This document shows positions 1-7,719 of a DNA stretch of 64,000 bases, in pieces. A model generated the notes under the pieces. The model worked only from the letters and a program-made list of their open reading frames with translations. It did not search any database and was not told the DNA's origin. The DNA is from Geobacillus zalihae NBRC 101842 (GTDB taxonomy: Bacteria > Bacillota > Bacilli > Bacillales > Anoxybacillaceae): contig NZ_BCPV01000006.1 in assembly GCF_001544135.1 (NCBI RefSeq), positions 34,598 through 98,597 on the forward strand, in the 5' to 3' direction. The first letter of the stretch is position 1. Each line of letters starts with the position of its first letter. The position numbers and the translations under genes were made by a program.

Positions 1-380
1 GCCGTCACCCCGGGCAAATCCGCCCCCGGCACCGGCAAGATAAACGGATTCGACCCTGTCGCGAAAATCAATTCATCGTATTCGACTACCCGCCCACGGT
101 CGGTCCGAACAAGCCGCCGCTTGATGTCGACTTCCGTCACCGTTTCGCCGGCAAACAGCCGAATGCCGTTTCGTTCGTACCATTCCCAACTGTTCAACGT
201 AATGTCATCAAGGCGCGTATCTCCTTGCAGCACCTTCGACAACAAAATGCGGTTATAATTCGGATGCGGTTCGCTGCCAAAAATCGTGATCTCAAACGCC
301 TCGCGGTCAAATTTTAAAATCTCCTCGATGCAGCGAACCCCTGCCATGCCGTTGCCGATTAACACGAGTTTTCGTCTCAC
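1..380 (-). CDS. nirB: Nitrite reductase [NAD(P)H] large subunit, N-terminal part
   Basis: Only the first ~126 codons are inside the window; the gene runs off the left edge. The reverse-strand reading begins RRKLVLIGNGMAGVRCIEEI, an FAD-binding Rossmann start (GxGxxG variant), followed by FGSEPHPNYNRILLSKVL and the second pyridine-nucleotide disulfide reductase signature FATGSNPF. This is the N-terminus of NirB/NasD-type large subunits, cytoplasmic enzymes that reduce nitrite to ammonium with NAD(P)H. The start is a GTG at 380 preceded by a GGAGGG ribosome site; an ATG just upstream runs straight into TGA. Because only the FAD domain is visible, another NAD(P)H:FAD oxidoreductase of this family cannot be excluded. 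Confidence 0.72.
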   Translation of the reverse strand, partial: MRRKLVLIGNGMAGVRCIEEILKFDREAFEITIFGSEPHPNYNRILLSKVLQGDTRLDDITLNSWEWYERNGIRLFAGETVTEVDIKRRLVRTDRGRVVEYDELIFATGSNPFILPVPGADLPGVT

Positions 381-650
381 GTCGCCATCCCTCCATCTTC
401 GTTGCCTTGTTTATCGTCATCGATGCAGCCAAAGCCAAATCGTCATCACCAACAGCTCCCATAATCCGACCGTTCTTGTTCGCATCACCCTCACAATTTC
501 CCCTTTGCCTTGGCTGTGCCCATCATATCACGTCAAACATGAAGCATGCATTTTTTATGTGAGATTATATAACGCGATTTTAACAAAAAAACATATAAAA
601 AATCAGATTAATATACGTATTTGTCGGAAATATGTAACTTTTTATAACAT
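381..650 (-). promoter_or_regulatory. Upstream region of nirB, AT-rich
   Basis: This ~270-base stretch separates the nirB start from the terminator of the neighbouring operon. It is strikingly AT-rich between about 540 and 650. On the minus strand a TATAAT-like box lies near 553-558, without a convincing -35. A TGTGA half-site next to it recalls Fnr/Crp-type sites, but the second half is poor, so no operator is claimed. No protein-coding potential is evident. Confidence 0.35.
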
Positions 651-690
651 AAAAAAGCGACCTTCCGCTTGATGGAGCGGAGGCCGCTTC
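651..690 (-). terminator. Intrinsic terminator after the DnaA-N-like gene
   Basis: Arms at 655-669 and 676-689 (AGCGGAGGCCGCTT against AAGCGACCTTCCGCT) form a long stem. On the minus strand it is followed by a run of T (A-run at 651-656). It ends the thioesterase/DnaA-N-like operon. Confidence 0.8.
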
Positions 691-720
691 TTGTTGGAGG
701 TTTGCTCGTTAAGGGGATCA

Positions 721-1125
721 TCAGTGAATCGGACGGGATTCCAGCAGTTCATCGATGATGCGCGCGTAGTGGTCAATGCGCCGCTCCAGCTCCTCCATCT
801 GCCGCTCAAGGCGGGTGACGTATTGACGGAAGGTCATCGGAGCGCCGAATCGCTGTTCGAGCCGCTCTTCGATTTTCTGCCGCTCGCCGTGGACAGAGAC
901 GAAGATGCGCATCTCGCGGCCGAACACTTCGCGGACGGTTTCACTGATGAGTTCGCCGTATCTTGTTTGCAGCCATTCACATTGAATGTCGTTGAGGCAT
1001 TCGATGATGAGCCAATCGTCATCCACCGTCGCCGACGTCGAGGCAAACCACGTGTCAAACGACGGGCCGGGCAGCTTTTGCGCAAGCTTCGTTTTCACTT
1101 GCTCCCAAAGATGATGCTCCTTCAC
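721..1125 (-). CDS. Stand-alone DnaA domain I-like protein
   Basis: 134 residues. The first ~80 follow the pattern of DnaA domain I: LWEQVKTKLAQKLPGPSFDTWF, then WLIIECLNDIQCEWLQTRYGELI, closely parallel to B. subtilis DnaA (SFETWMKSTKA, EFARDWLESRYLHLI). DnaA domains II-IV are absent; there is no AAA+ Walker motif and no DNA-binding helix. Instead the C-terminal ~45 residues (RQYVTRLERQMEELERRIDHYARIIDELLE) are a predicted coiled coil. Domain I of DnaA mediates self-association and binds helicase and regulators such as SirA, so an effect on replication initiation is conceivable, but that is inference. GTG start with an AAAGGGGGTG ribosome site; 18 bases downstream of the thioesterase gene and probably co-transcribed with it. 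Confidence 0.75.
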   Translation of the reverse strand: MKEHHLWEQVKTKLAQKLPGPSFDTWFASTSATVDDDWLIIECLNDIQCEWLQTRYGELISETVREVFGREMRIFVSVHGERQKIEERLEQRFGAPMTFRQYVTRLERQMEELERRIDHYARIIDELLESRPIH

Positions 1126-1143
1126 GCACTCACCCCCTTTCGT

Positions 1144-1545
1144 CTACTCGCCTGGCTGCCATACATGTTCGCGCAATTTCGCCCGAATGTCATCCGGAAT
1201 CGGCTCGGGCCGCCGGGTGTCAAAATTGAAATTGACATACACCGCCCGCCCTTTGGCGCACACCACCCCGTTTTGGTGGATTTCTTCATAAATCGTGAGG
1301 CTTGTGTTGCCGATGCGTTCAATGCCGGTATACACGGTCACATCTTGCCCATAATACATTTGGTTGACATAATCGACTTCCATACGGATGATCACCATCC
1401 GCCAACGTTTGAATGACAAATCAGGCGTAAACAGCTTGAAAATTTCATGCCGCCCCGCTTCAAACCAAACGGGCACGGTCGTATTGTTAATATGGCCGAC
1501 GCCGTCCGTCTCCGACACACGCGGCGTAATGACAGTCGTAAACAT
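1144..1545 (-). CDS. Acyl-CoA thioesterase, YbgC/4-hydroxybenzoyl-CoA thioesterase-like
   Basis: 133 residues, the normal length of a single hot-dog fold thioesterase. The N-terminus has the family pattern VSETDGVGHINNTTVPVWFE, in which the D/H-N segment provides the catalytic Asp region, followed by the long hot-dog helix GRHEIFKLF. Later come YGQDVTVYTGIERIGNTSLTIYEEI and CAKGRAVYVNFN strands. Such enzymes hydrolyse acyl-CoA thioesters in the cytoplasm; the substrate cannot be read from the sequence. ATG start at 1545 with a GGGAGAG ribosome site. It is the first gene of a two-gene unit with the DnaA domain I-like gene. Confidence 0.82.
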   Translation of the reverse strand: MFTTVITPRVSETDGVGHINNTTVPVWFEAGRHEIFKLFTPDLSFKRWRMVIIRMEVDYVNQMYYGQDVTVYTGIERIGNTSLTIYEEIHQNGVVCAKGRAVYVNFNFDTRRPEPIPDDIRAKLREHVWQPGE

Positions 1546-1724
1546 AAACGCTCTCCCTTCACAAGAACTGGAATCGTCTTTTGTCGAATTTAGGGGACTT
1601 ATGTATATGAGTTCGCTCCACGATGTGGAAATTCCTGCTTCACCATCAAGAAAACGTGAAAAACGTCACCCCTTGAGCGGAAGGGGATCCAACCTGAGGA
1701 GCGAGACCCTATTTCCAACAGCCA

Positions 1725-1757
1725 AAGAAAAAACAGGAGCCTGAAGCAGCCCCTGTT
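1725..1757 (-). terminator. Terminator after the alcohol dehydrogenase gene
   Basis: ACAGG...CCTGT arms around 1733-1741 and 1748-1756 with a GC-rich inner stem. On the minus strand a T-rich tract follows (A-rich 1725-1732). It lies just past the stop of the dehydrogenase gene. Confidence 0.65.
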
Positions 1758-1766
1758 TTTGTGTTC

Positions 1767-2954
1767 TCACTGGTTGTTCGGTTCCACGATCGCCCCGGCA
1801 AACGCCGCTTGGTAAATCGCGCGGATGTCGGCTTCCAAAAGCGGCATCGGACTGCGGGCGAGCAGCCGTTTTTGCTGGACGGCGTCCTTCGTCAGACTTT
1901 CTAACGCGCTTTCCGGAATGCCAAAACCGCCGAGCGTCTTCGGAATGCCGACATCGGCGACGAGGCGCTCGAGCTCCTCGACGCAGCGGCGCGACGCCTC
2001 CTCCTCTGATAAAAAGCTTGAGTTGCCGCCAAGGGCGTTTAACATGTCCGCCATTCGTTTCGTGCAGCTTTGGCGAATGTAGCCCATCACATACGGCAAG
2101 AGCACGGCGTTCGATTCACCATGGGCGATATGAAACTGCCCGCCGAGCGGATACGCGAGCGCATGCACGCCCGCCACGCCGGCGTTGAAAAACGCCAACC
2201 CAGCCAGGTAGCTGCCGTTCGCCATATCGATGCGCGCCTGTTGGTCCGCTCCATGTTCCACCGCCTTGCGCAATGAGCGGGCAATGAGGCGCATCGCCTG
2301 AAGCGCCAAGCCGTCCGACGTCGGGCTCGCATTGACCGACACGTACGCCTCGACCGCATGGGTGAGCGCATCGATCCCAGTCGCCGCCGTCACCCGCGGC
2401 GGGACGGAAACCGTAAGCTGCGGGTCGACGATCGCCACATCGGCCAGCAAGTAGTCATGCGTCACGACATCTTTCGTCGTGTCTAGCGACAAGACGGAGA
2501 TGTTCGTCACCTCCGACCCGGTGCCTGATGTCGTCGGAATCAATATTTTCGGCAATCCTTTTTTCTCAAGCGTTCTCGTTCCCGTCAAGTTTAAATACTC
2601 GGCGACCGAACCTTCATGCACGGCCAACACAGCGGCCAGTTTCGCCAAATCCATCGCGCTGCCGCCGCCGACGCCGATGACAAGGTCAAACTCTCCGCCG
2701 CGGGCAAACGCCACCGCCTTTTCCCCCGTTTCAAGCGGCGGCTCCGGCACAACATCCGTATACACATGCACGCTGCATCCTGCTTGCCGGAGCGGGGACG
2801 TCACTTGCTCGACGAGGCCAATTTTTTCAAGCGCTGGATCGGTGATCACCAACACGTGTGTGCCCCCAAGCCTTTTCACTTCCGGAACTAACTGCGTAAG
2901 CGCCCCCCAGCCGACATAGCTGAGCGGCGGAAAGACGATGCGGGATGCGGTCAT
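1767..2954 (-). CDS. Iron-containing alcohol dehydrogenase (group III)
   Basis: 395 residues, typical for the family. An N-terminal NAD(P)-binding half carries GVGGGSAMDLAK (residues ~94-105) and PTTSGTGSEVT (~140-150). The metal-binding half carries TGIDALTHAVEAY and the HALAYPLGGQFHIAHGE signature. The four expected metal ligands are all visible: Asp195, His199, His264 and His278. The enzyme interconverts an alcohol and an aldehyde or ketone with NAD(P)H; the substrate is not evident. ATG start at 2954 with GGGGGAG upstream. It stands as its own unit between the thioesterase operon and the nitronate monooxygenase gene. Family membership is firm, specificity is not. Confidence 0.9.
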   Translation of the reverse strand: MTASRIVFPPLSYVGWGALTQLVPEVKRLGGTHVLVITDPALEKIGLVEQVTSPLRQAGCSVHVYTDVVPEPPLETGEKAVAFARGGEFDLVIGVGGGSAMDLAKLAAVLAVHEGSVAEYLNLTGTRTLEKKGLPKILIPTTSGTGSEVTNISVLSLDTTKDVVTHDYLLADVAIVDPQLTVSVPPRVTAATGIDALTHAVEAYVSVNASPTSDGLALQAMRLIARSLRKAVEHGADQQARIDMANGSYLAGLAFFNAGVAGVHALAYPLGGQFHIAHGESNAVLLPYVMGYIRQSCTKRMADMLNALGGNSSFLSEEEASRRCVEELERLVADVGIPKTLGGFGIPESALESLTKDAVQQKRLLARSPMPLLEADIRAIYQAAFAGAIVEPNNQ

Positions 2955-3029
2955 GGTTTTCTCTCCCCCTTATTCAACATTTTTTCGGAAGAATGAACGC
3001 GTTTTCTTTCCATCCGCATAACCAAACTC

Positions 3030-4064
3030 CTATGCTCGCCAAGCTTCCTCGAGCTCCCTCTTCAGCTCTTCGACAAGCTCCGCCGCCGGAAGCTCCCGCG
3101 CCAGCCGATATCCCGTCCCGGCCCAAAGCGACATTCCCTCCGGGTCGCCCGCCTTGGCGGCTGCAGCTCGCAGCGGTTTTGTCATATGGTGCACATGCGG
3201 ATACGCCGCCGGCGCCATGGCGCGATACTCCGCCATAAACCGGTTCACAAGCCCGCGCGCCGGCCGGCCGGTAAACGCCCTCGTCACGGCCGTCTCCACA
3301 AACCGCGGATCGGCAAGCGCCTGTTTATGAAGCGGGTGCGCCCCGCTTTCCGGACAGCGCAAAAACGCCGTCCCGAGCTGCACCGCGCTCGCCCCGGCTT
3401 TAAGCGCCGCCGCAATGCCGCGCCCATCCATGATCCCGCCCGCCGCCGCGAGCGGAACCCGGACCGCCGCCCGCACTCGGGCCAGCAGCGGAAACAACTC
3501 AAGCGCCTCATCTTGTTCCGGATCGTTGCCAAACGACGCCCGATGCCCGCCCGCTTCCTCCCCTTGCACACAAAGCGCATTCGCCCCAGCTTCGGCTGCC
3601 ATTTCAGCTTCCTCCACCGCCGTGACCGTCACGATCACAAACGATCCCGCCTTTTGCAAGGCAGCGATCACTTCTTTGTCCGGGCAACCAAATGTAAAGC
3701 TCACAACCGGCACTCGCTCCTGAAGAAGCACATCAAGCTTCGCCGCCCAGTCGTCGTCCTCCCATTTCGGCTCGCCGACTGACGCCCCAAACCGCTCCGC
3801 CTCCGCCGCCAGTGCTACACGGTACCGTTCGACCGCCTCCTCATCCACTGTTTTGTCCCCCGGCACAAACACATTTACCCCAAACGGCCGATCCGTCAAC
3901 GTCCGCAGCTCGTGAATTTCCTTCCTCATGGCCTCCGCTGTCTTGTACCCGCCAGCCAAAAACCCAAGCCCTCCGGCGTTCGACACCGCCGCGGCCAGCG
4001 CGGGCGTCGACACTCCGCCTGCCATCGGCGCTTGAATGATCGGGATGGGAAGTGTAGAGAACAT
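3030..4064 (-). CDS. Nitronate monooxygenase (2-nitropropane dioxygenase family)
   Basis: 344-residue FMN-dependent TIM barrel. The N-terminus PIIQAPMAGGVSTPALAAAVSNAGG is the family signature for the FMN phosphate region. GEEAGGHRAS (around residues 168-177) supplies the conserved His proposed as catalytic base, and AAGGIMDGRGIAAALKAGA with VQLGTAFL are the phosphate-binding loops. Such enzymes oxidise alkyl nitronates to carbonyl compounds and nitrite, protecting against propionate-3-nitronate-type toxins. Some relatives are enoyl-ACP reductases (FabK); the length and the GGH motif fit NMO better. ATG at 4064 with AAGGGAG ribosome site. No obvious operon partner. Confidence 0.86.
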   Translation of the reverse strand: MFSTLPIPIIQAPMAGGVSTPALAAAVSNAGGLGFLAGGYKTAEAMRKEIHELRTLTDRPFGVNVFVPGDKTVDEEAVERYRVALAAEAERFGASVGEPKWEDDDWAAKLDVLLQERVPVVSFTFGCPDKEVIAALQKAGSFVIVTVTAVEEAEMAAEAGANALCVQGEEAGGHRASFGNDPEQDEALELFPLLARVRAAVRVPLAAAGGIMDGRGIAAALKAGASAVQLGTAFLRCPESGAHPLHKQALADPRFVETAVTRAFTGRPARGLVNRFMAEYRAMAPAAYPHVHHMTKPLRAAAAKAGDPEGMSLWAGTGYRLARELPAAELVEELKRELEEAWRA

Positions 4065-4221
4065 GTGTATCTCCCTTCTTTCAGCTAAAACCGTTTTGCC
4101 CCTCTCCTATTTTTTCGCGCTTTGTGCAGGGATTTCCTGCCCCTTGGCAAACGAATCTTTGCGTCTGACGATGCCAGCAGCTACCCGGCCAGCATAGTCC
4201 GTTTCACACCTCAAATACTAT

Positions 4222-4270
4222 TATCAAAAAACAGATGTTATCCGCTATCAAAAAAACAGATGTTATCCGC
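4222..4270. repeat. Tandem repeat of a 24/25-base unit
   Basis: Two head-to-tail copies (4222-4245 and 4246-4270) share the core CAGATGTTATCCGC preceded by TATC and an A-run; the second copy has one extra A. A separate inverted repeat, GGTTCG...CGAACC (4271-4276 and 4292-4297), follows at once. The block lies between the immunity-like gene and the nitronate monooxygenase gene. It could be a paired operator for the downstream gene or the leftover end of a mobile element; the sequence alone does not decide. Confidence 0.7.
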
Positions 4271-4358
4271 GGTTCGATCAATAGACGGACACGAACCATA
4301 TCCAATCGCTGTTCCCCGGCGTCCAACAAACGGGCTGCTTGTTTGTGCATTGGTCGCT

Positions 4359-4661
4359 TTATTCAACATCTTTTAACAAACGGCTGGCCACTTCGATAAA
4401 CATTTTGCCGTCCTCAAACGAAAAATAGCGCATGCTGTTTTCATGGACAAGTTCTTCGATTTTTGCCCATGTCTCCGTATCGCTGCGATGATGGATGCGT
4501 TCGAGTTTCTCTACTTCCAACTTCAAGGCACGAACCACCCATTTCGGCTCATCCGCTAGAAATTGCAACAGCTGTTCTTCCAATTCAGCATTATAAAACG
4601 TCTGATTGTAATACGAGTCAAAGAAATATTGAAGATGTTCAAATTCTTTTCGAATGTCCAT
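4359..4661 (-). CDS. Small acidic protein resembling CdiI-type immunity proteins
   Basis: 100 residues from the ATG at 4661 (MDIRKEFEHLQYFFDSYYNQ), chosen because a GGGGGAAG ribosome site lies just upstream. A longer reading frame (to 4757) would cross the xylB terminator. The pattern LQYFFDSYYNQTF...ELEEQLLQFLADEPKWVVRALKLEVEKLERI resembles the short helical proteins annotated as contact-dependent growth inhibition immunity proteins (a Y(F)xxD/Nxx motif, then a DEP-containing helix), but the match is from memory and only suggestive. No toxin gene is adjacent. No signal peptide or membrane segment. Lies downstream of the xylB terminator, so it needs its own promoter. Confidence 0.55.
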   Translation of the reverse strand: MDIRKEFEHLQYFFDSYYNQTFYNAELEEQLLQFLADEPKWVVRALKLEVEKLERIHHRSDTETWAKIEELVHENSMRYFSFEDGKMFIEVASRLLKDVE

Positions 4662-4737
4662 GTTTCGCTTCCCCCTTTTCAGTTCTTCTTTCAACAAGCA
4701 TGGCGTGTTATCCTGCCCCGTGGCCTGATCAAACAAA

Positions 4738-4773
4738 AAACTCCCCAAACCATCCACTGGTTTAGGGAGTTTG
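4738..4773 (-). terminator. Terminator of the xylAB operon
   Basis: Near-perfect 14-base inverted repeat AAACTCCCCAAACC / GGTTTAGGGAGTTT with a short loop, located a few bases past the xylB stop codon. The run of A/T on both sides would allow action in either direction. Confidence 0.85.
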
Positions 4774-4776
4774 TCG

Positions 4777-6276
4777 TCACGGCCGAAACACCTTTAACCG
4801 TTTCGCCAGTTCTTTCGTACGCGGATATACATCGCGATAAATCGCAAACAGCTCTTTGTATCGGGCGACCGCATCCGGCCGCGGTTCGACGACGGATTCG
4901 ACTTGTTTGAACGCATCCGCGCATTGCTTGAGCGAATCGAACCAACCGACGCCGCACGCGGCGATCATCGCAGCGCCGAGCCCCGGTCCTTGTTCGTTTT
5001 TCAGCTTCTCCACCGGGAGACCGAAAATATCGGCTTGGATTTGCAGCCACTCGGCGCTTTTTGCTCCGCCGCCGATCGAGACGACCGAGTCGATCGTTTT
5101 GCCGCTCGCTTTGATGATCTCCACCGACTCGTTGAGCGAGAACGTAATCCCTTCCATGACCGCGCGGGCGAAATCCCATTTCGTCTGCCGCGAGTCGATG
5201 CCGATAAACGACCCGCGAACATCGGCATCGGCATAAGGCGTCCGCTCGCCGACAAGATATGGCGTAAACAACAAGCCGTTCGCGCCGATCGGCGACTCGG
5301 AGGCGCGCTTGACGATCTCGGCAAACGGCACGTCTTCCGCAAACGTCCGCTTCCACCAGTCAAAGCTGTAGCCCGCCGCCAGCGTCACTCCCATGATATA
5401 GTAGGCATCCGGCTCGGCGTGGTTGAAGTAATGCACTTTTCCAGCGAAATCTTTTTCCCCGCTTTGTTCATAGGCCAGCACGACGCCTGACGTGCCGATG
5501 CTCGACATCATGCGCCCTTCCGCCAAAATGCCCGCGCCAACCGCACCGCACGCATTGTCGGCCCCACCGGCGAACACTTTCACCGATGACGGCAGCCCGG
5601 TCTGCTCGGCAATCTCCGGGCGCAGCGTCCCGACGAACGCCGTCGCTTCAACAAGCGGCGGACAAAGCGAAAGATCGACGCCGACCGCACGGGCAATCGC
5701 CTCGCTCCACGTTTTCGTTTCAATATCCAACAGCAGCGTCCCCGCCGCATCCGATACATCCATCGCCATGTGCCCGGTCAAGCGGAAGCGGACATAATCT
5801 TTCGGCAACAAAAACACCCGCGCCCGCTCGTACAGTTCGGGTTCATGGTTTTTCACCCACAGAAGTTTCGGCAGCGTAAACCCTTCCAGCGCCTCATTTT
5901 TGGCAATGGAAAGCAGCTGGTCGCGGCCGACCTTTTCTTCAATTTCCCGACACTCTTCCGTCGTTCGCGTATCATTCCACAAAATCGCGTTGCGCACGAC
6001 ATTCCCGTCGCCGTCAAGCAACACCAGCCCATGCATCTGTCCGGAAAAACTAATCCCCGCGATCGACTCGGGGGAAACGCCCGCCGTCTCCCAGACGCGG
6101 CGGAGCGCGACGATCGTTTTTTCCACCCAATCGTCCGGGCGCTGCTCGCTATAACCGGAATGCGGCTGGTAAAGGGGATAGGACTCGGTCCATTCCCCTC
6201 TCACCACGCCGTGTCGGTCGACAAGCAGCACTTTGACGGCACTCGTTCCTAAATCGACGCCAATGACGTATTCCAT
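4777..6276 (-). CDS. xylB: Xylulokinase
   Basis: Phosphorylates D-xylulose with ATP to xylulose 5-phosphate, the entry to the pentose phosphate pathway. 499 residues from the ATG at 6276 (MEYVIGVDLGTSAVKVLL); the upstream ATG at 6282 sits right on the AGAGGG ribosome site and is unlikely. FGGY-family features: the N-terminal ATP/phosphate loop DLGTSAVK, sugar-site segment SGQMHGLVLLD, and the C-terminal AGGADNACGAVGAG and IGGGAKSAEWLQIQADIFG motifs. It lies 13 bases after xylA and is followed by a strong terminator, so xylAB form an operon under the XylR-type operator at 7694-7714. Confidence 0.95.
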   Translation of the reverse strand: MEYVIGVDLGTSAVKVLLVDRHGVVRGEWTESYPLYQPHSGYSEQRPDDWVEKTIVALRRVWETAGVSPESIAGISFSGQMHGLVLLDGDGNVVRNAILWNDTRTTEECREIEEKVGRDQLLSIAKNEALEGFTLPKLLWVKNHEPELYERARVFLLPKDYVRFRLTGHMAMDVSDAAGTLLLDIETKTWSEAIARAVGVDLSLCPPLVEATAFVGTLRPEIAEQTGLPSSVKVFAGGADNACGAVGAGILAEGRMMSSIGTSGVVLAYEQSGEKDFAGKVHYFNHAEPDAYYIMGVTLAAGYSFDWWKRTFAEDVPFAEIVKRASESPIGANGLLFTPYLVGERTPYADADVRGSFIGIDSRQTKWDFARAVMEGITFSLNESVEIIKASGKTIDSVVSIGGGAKSAEWLQIQADIFGLPVEKLKNEQGPGLGAAMIAACGVGWFDSLKQCADAFKQVESVVEPRPDAVARYKELFAIYRDVYPRTKELAKRLKVFRP

Positions 6277-6289
6277 CCTCATCCCTCTT

Positions 6290-7627
6290 TCACGAACGGG
6301 ATGCGCTCGGCACGCTGACTTCCAACAAATATTGGTTGAGCAGCGTTTTCAAGCGCTCAAGACGACCGGACGCATTGCGAATGTCGCCGAGCTGCAAGGC
6401 ATACTCCTCAAGCTTTTTGAAGTCCGCCGTCCCTTCGACGATCTCGCGGCCGATGCCTTCCGTATAGCTTTTGTACCGCTCTTCGATGAACTGTTCAAAC
6501 ACGCGGTCTTCCAGCAAGCGATGAGCGACTTTCAAGCCGATCGCAAAGCTGTCCATCCCGGCGATATGGGCGTAGAACAAGTCTTCCGGTTCAAACGAAC
6601 CTCTCCGCACTTTCGCGTCAAAGTTCAAGCCGCCGCGCCCAAGGCCGCCGTTTTGCAAAATTTCGTACATCGCCAAGGTCGTCGCATACAAGTCGGTCGG
6701 GAATTCGTCCGTATCCCAGCCAAGCAGCGTATCGCCTTGGTTGGCATCGACCGAGCCCAACATGCCGTGAATGCGGGCGACGCGCAGCTCATGTTCAAAC
6801 GTATGGCCCGCCAACGTCGCATGGTTCGCTTCGATGTTGAATTTGAAGTAATCCTTGAGCCCGTACGTTTGCAAGAACGCCAACGCCGTCGCGACATCAA
6901 AATCGTATTGGTGCTTCGTCGGCTCTTTCGGCTTCGGCTCGATCAAAAACTGGCCGTCAAAGCCGATTTCTTTCGCATAGTCGACCGCCATGTGCAAGAA
7001 GCGAGCCAAATTGTCAAGCTCCAGCTTCATGTCCGTGTTCAGCAGCGTCTCATAACCTTCCCGGCCGCCCCAAAACACGTAGTTTTCCGCTCCGAGCCGT
7101 TTGGCGATCTCCAACCCTTTTTTCACTTTCGCCGCCGCATAGGCGAACACATCGGCATTGCATGACGTTGCCGCCCCGTGAACGAAGCGTGGATGGCTGA
7201 ACAAGTTCGCCGTATTCCACAGCAGTTTCGTTTTGCTTGTTTTCATGTACTCTTCAATCATATCTACGATTTCATCCAAGTTTTTGTACGTCTCGCTGAG
7301 CGTTTCCCCTTCCGGCGCGATGTCGACGTCATGGAAGCAAAAAAACGGAACGTTCAGCTTTTCAAACAGTTCAAACGCCGCCTCCACGCGCGCCTTCGCC
7401 AAATCCATCCCGCTGTATTTGTCCCACGGGCGAATCATATTGCCGACGCCAAACGGATCCGATCCATCCCCCGTGAACGTATGCCAATAGGCGACCGAAA
7501 AGCGCAAATGCTCCTCCATTGTTTTGTCGCCGACTTTTTCTTCTGGATTATAAAACTTAAACGCCAACGGATTGCGCGACTCTGGTCCTTCATATGGAAT
7601 GGTGCCGATATTCGGGAAATACGCCAT
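6290..7627 (-). CDS. xylA: Xylose isomerase
   Basis: Interconverts D-xylose and D-xylulose with divalent metal ions. 445 residues, the long (class II) form. Conserved blocks are [29 protein letters not shown] (catalytic His region), [34 protein letters not shown] (metal-ligand Glu), [21 protein letters not shown] and [21 protein letters not shown] (metal-ligand Asp/His). The ATG at 7627 is preceded by AAGGAGG at the ideal distance; a TTG two codons upstream is also in frame but too close to that site. First gene of xylAB. Confidence 0.97.
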   Translation of the reverse strand: MAYFPNIGTIPYEGPESRNPLAFKFYNPEEKVGDKTMEEHLRFSVAYWHTFTGDGSDPFGVGNMIRPWDKYSGMDLAKARVEAAFELFEKLNVPFFCFHDVDIAPEGETLSETYKNLDEIVDMIEEYMKTSKTKLLWNTANLFSHPRFVHGAATSCNADVFAYAAAKVKKGLEIAKRLGAENYVFWGGREGYETLLNTDMKLELDNLARFLHMAVDYAKEIGFDGQFLIEPKPKEPTKHQYDFDVATALAFLQTYGLKDYFKFNIEANHATLAGHTFEHELRVARIHGMLGSVDANQGDTLLGWDTDEFPTDLYATTLAMYEILQNGGLGRGGLNFDAKVRRGSFEPEDLFYAHIAGMDSFAIGLKVAHRLLEDRVFEQFIEERYKSYTEGIGREIVEGTADFKKLEEYALQLGDIRNASGRLERLKTLLNQYLLEVSVPSASRS

Positions 7628-7672
7628 GTCCAAGTCCTCCTTAAATAAGCGAGAATGATTTGTTTCAGTTTT

Positions 7673-7714
7673 ATTATAACGCTTTCATGATTGTTTGTCT
7701 ATCATATAAACAAA
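7673..7714 (-). promoter_or_regulatory. xylA promoter with XylR-type operator
   Basis: On the minus strand a -35 TAGACA (7696-7701) and -10 TATAAT (7673-7678) are separated by exactly 17 bases. A 21-base dyad at 7694-7714 with arms TTTGT.TAT / ATA.ACAAA covers the -35 box. Its shape matches the XylR operators of Bacillus and Geobacillus, and two similar sites occur at 18579-18599 and 18889-18909. XylR would block initiation until xylose is present. The whole promoter sits in the short gap between xynB3 and xylA. Confidence 0.75.
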
Positions 7715-7719
7715 GTATT

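Noticed and set aside
691..1416. Long plus-strand open frame of 241 codons
   Set aside because: It is antisense to the DnaA-N-like and thioesterase genes, spans both of them and their gap, and has no ribosome site or family motif; a codon-bias shadow.
4222..4270. Two-copy repeat considered as a CRISPR remnant
   Set aside because: Only two adjacent copies with no spacer between them and no cas gene in the window.
4663..4757. N-terminal extension of the immunity-like protein
   Set aside because: The added codons would be translated from the xylB terminator hairpin; the ATG at 4661 has a proper ribosome site.
6233..7165. 310-codon plus-strand open frame
   Set aside because: Antisense to xylA; no ribosome site, no domain.
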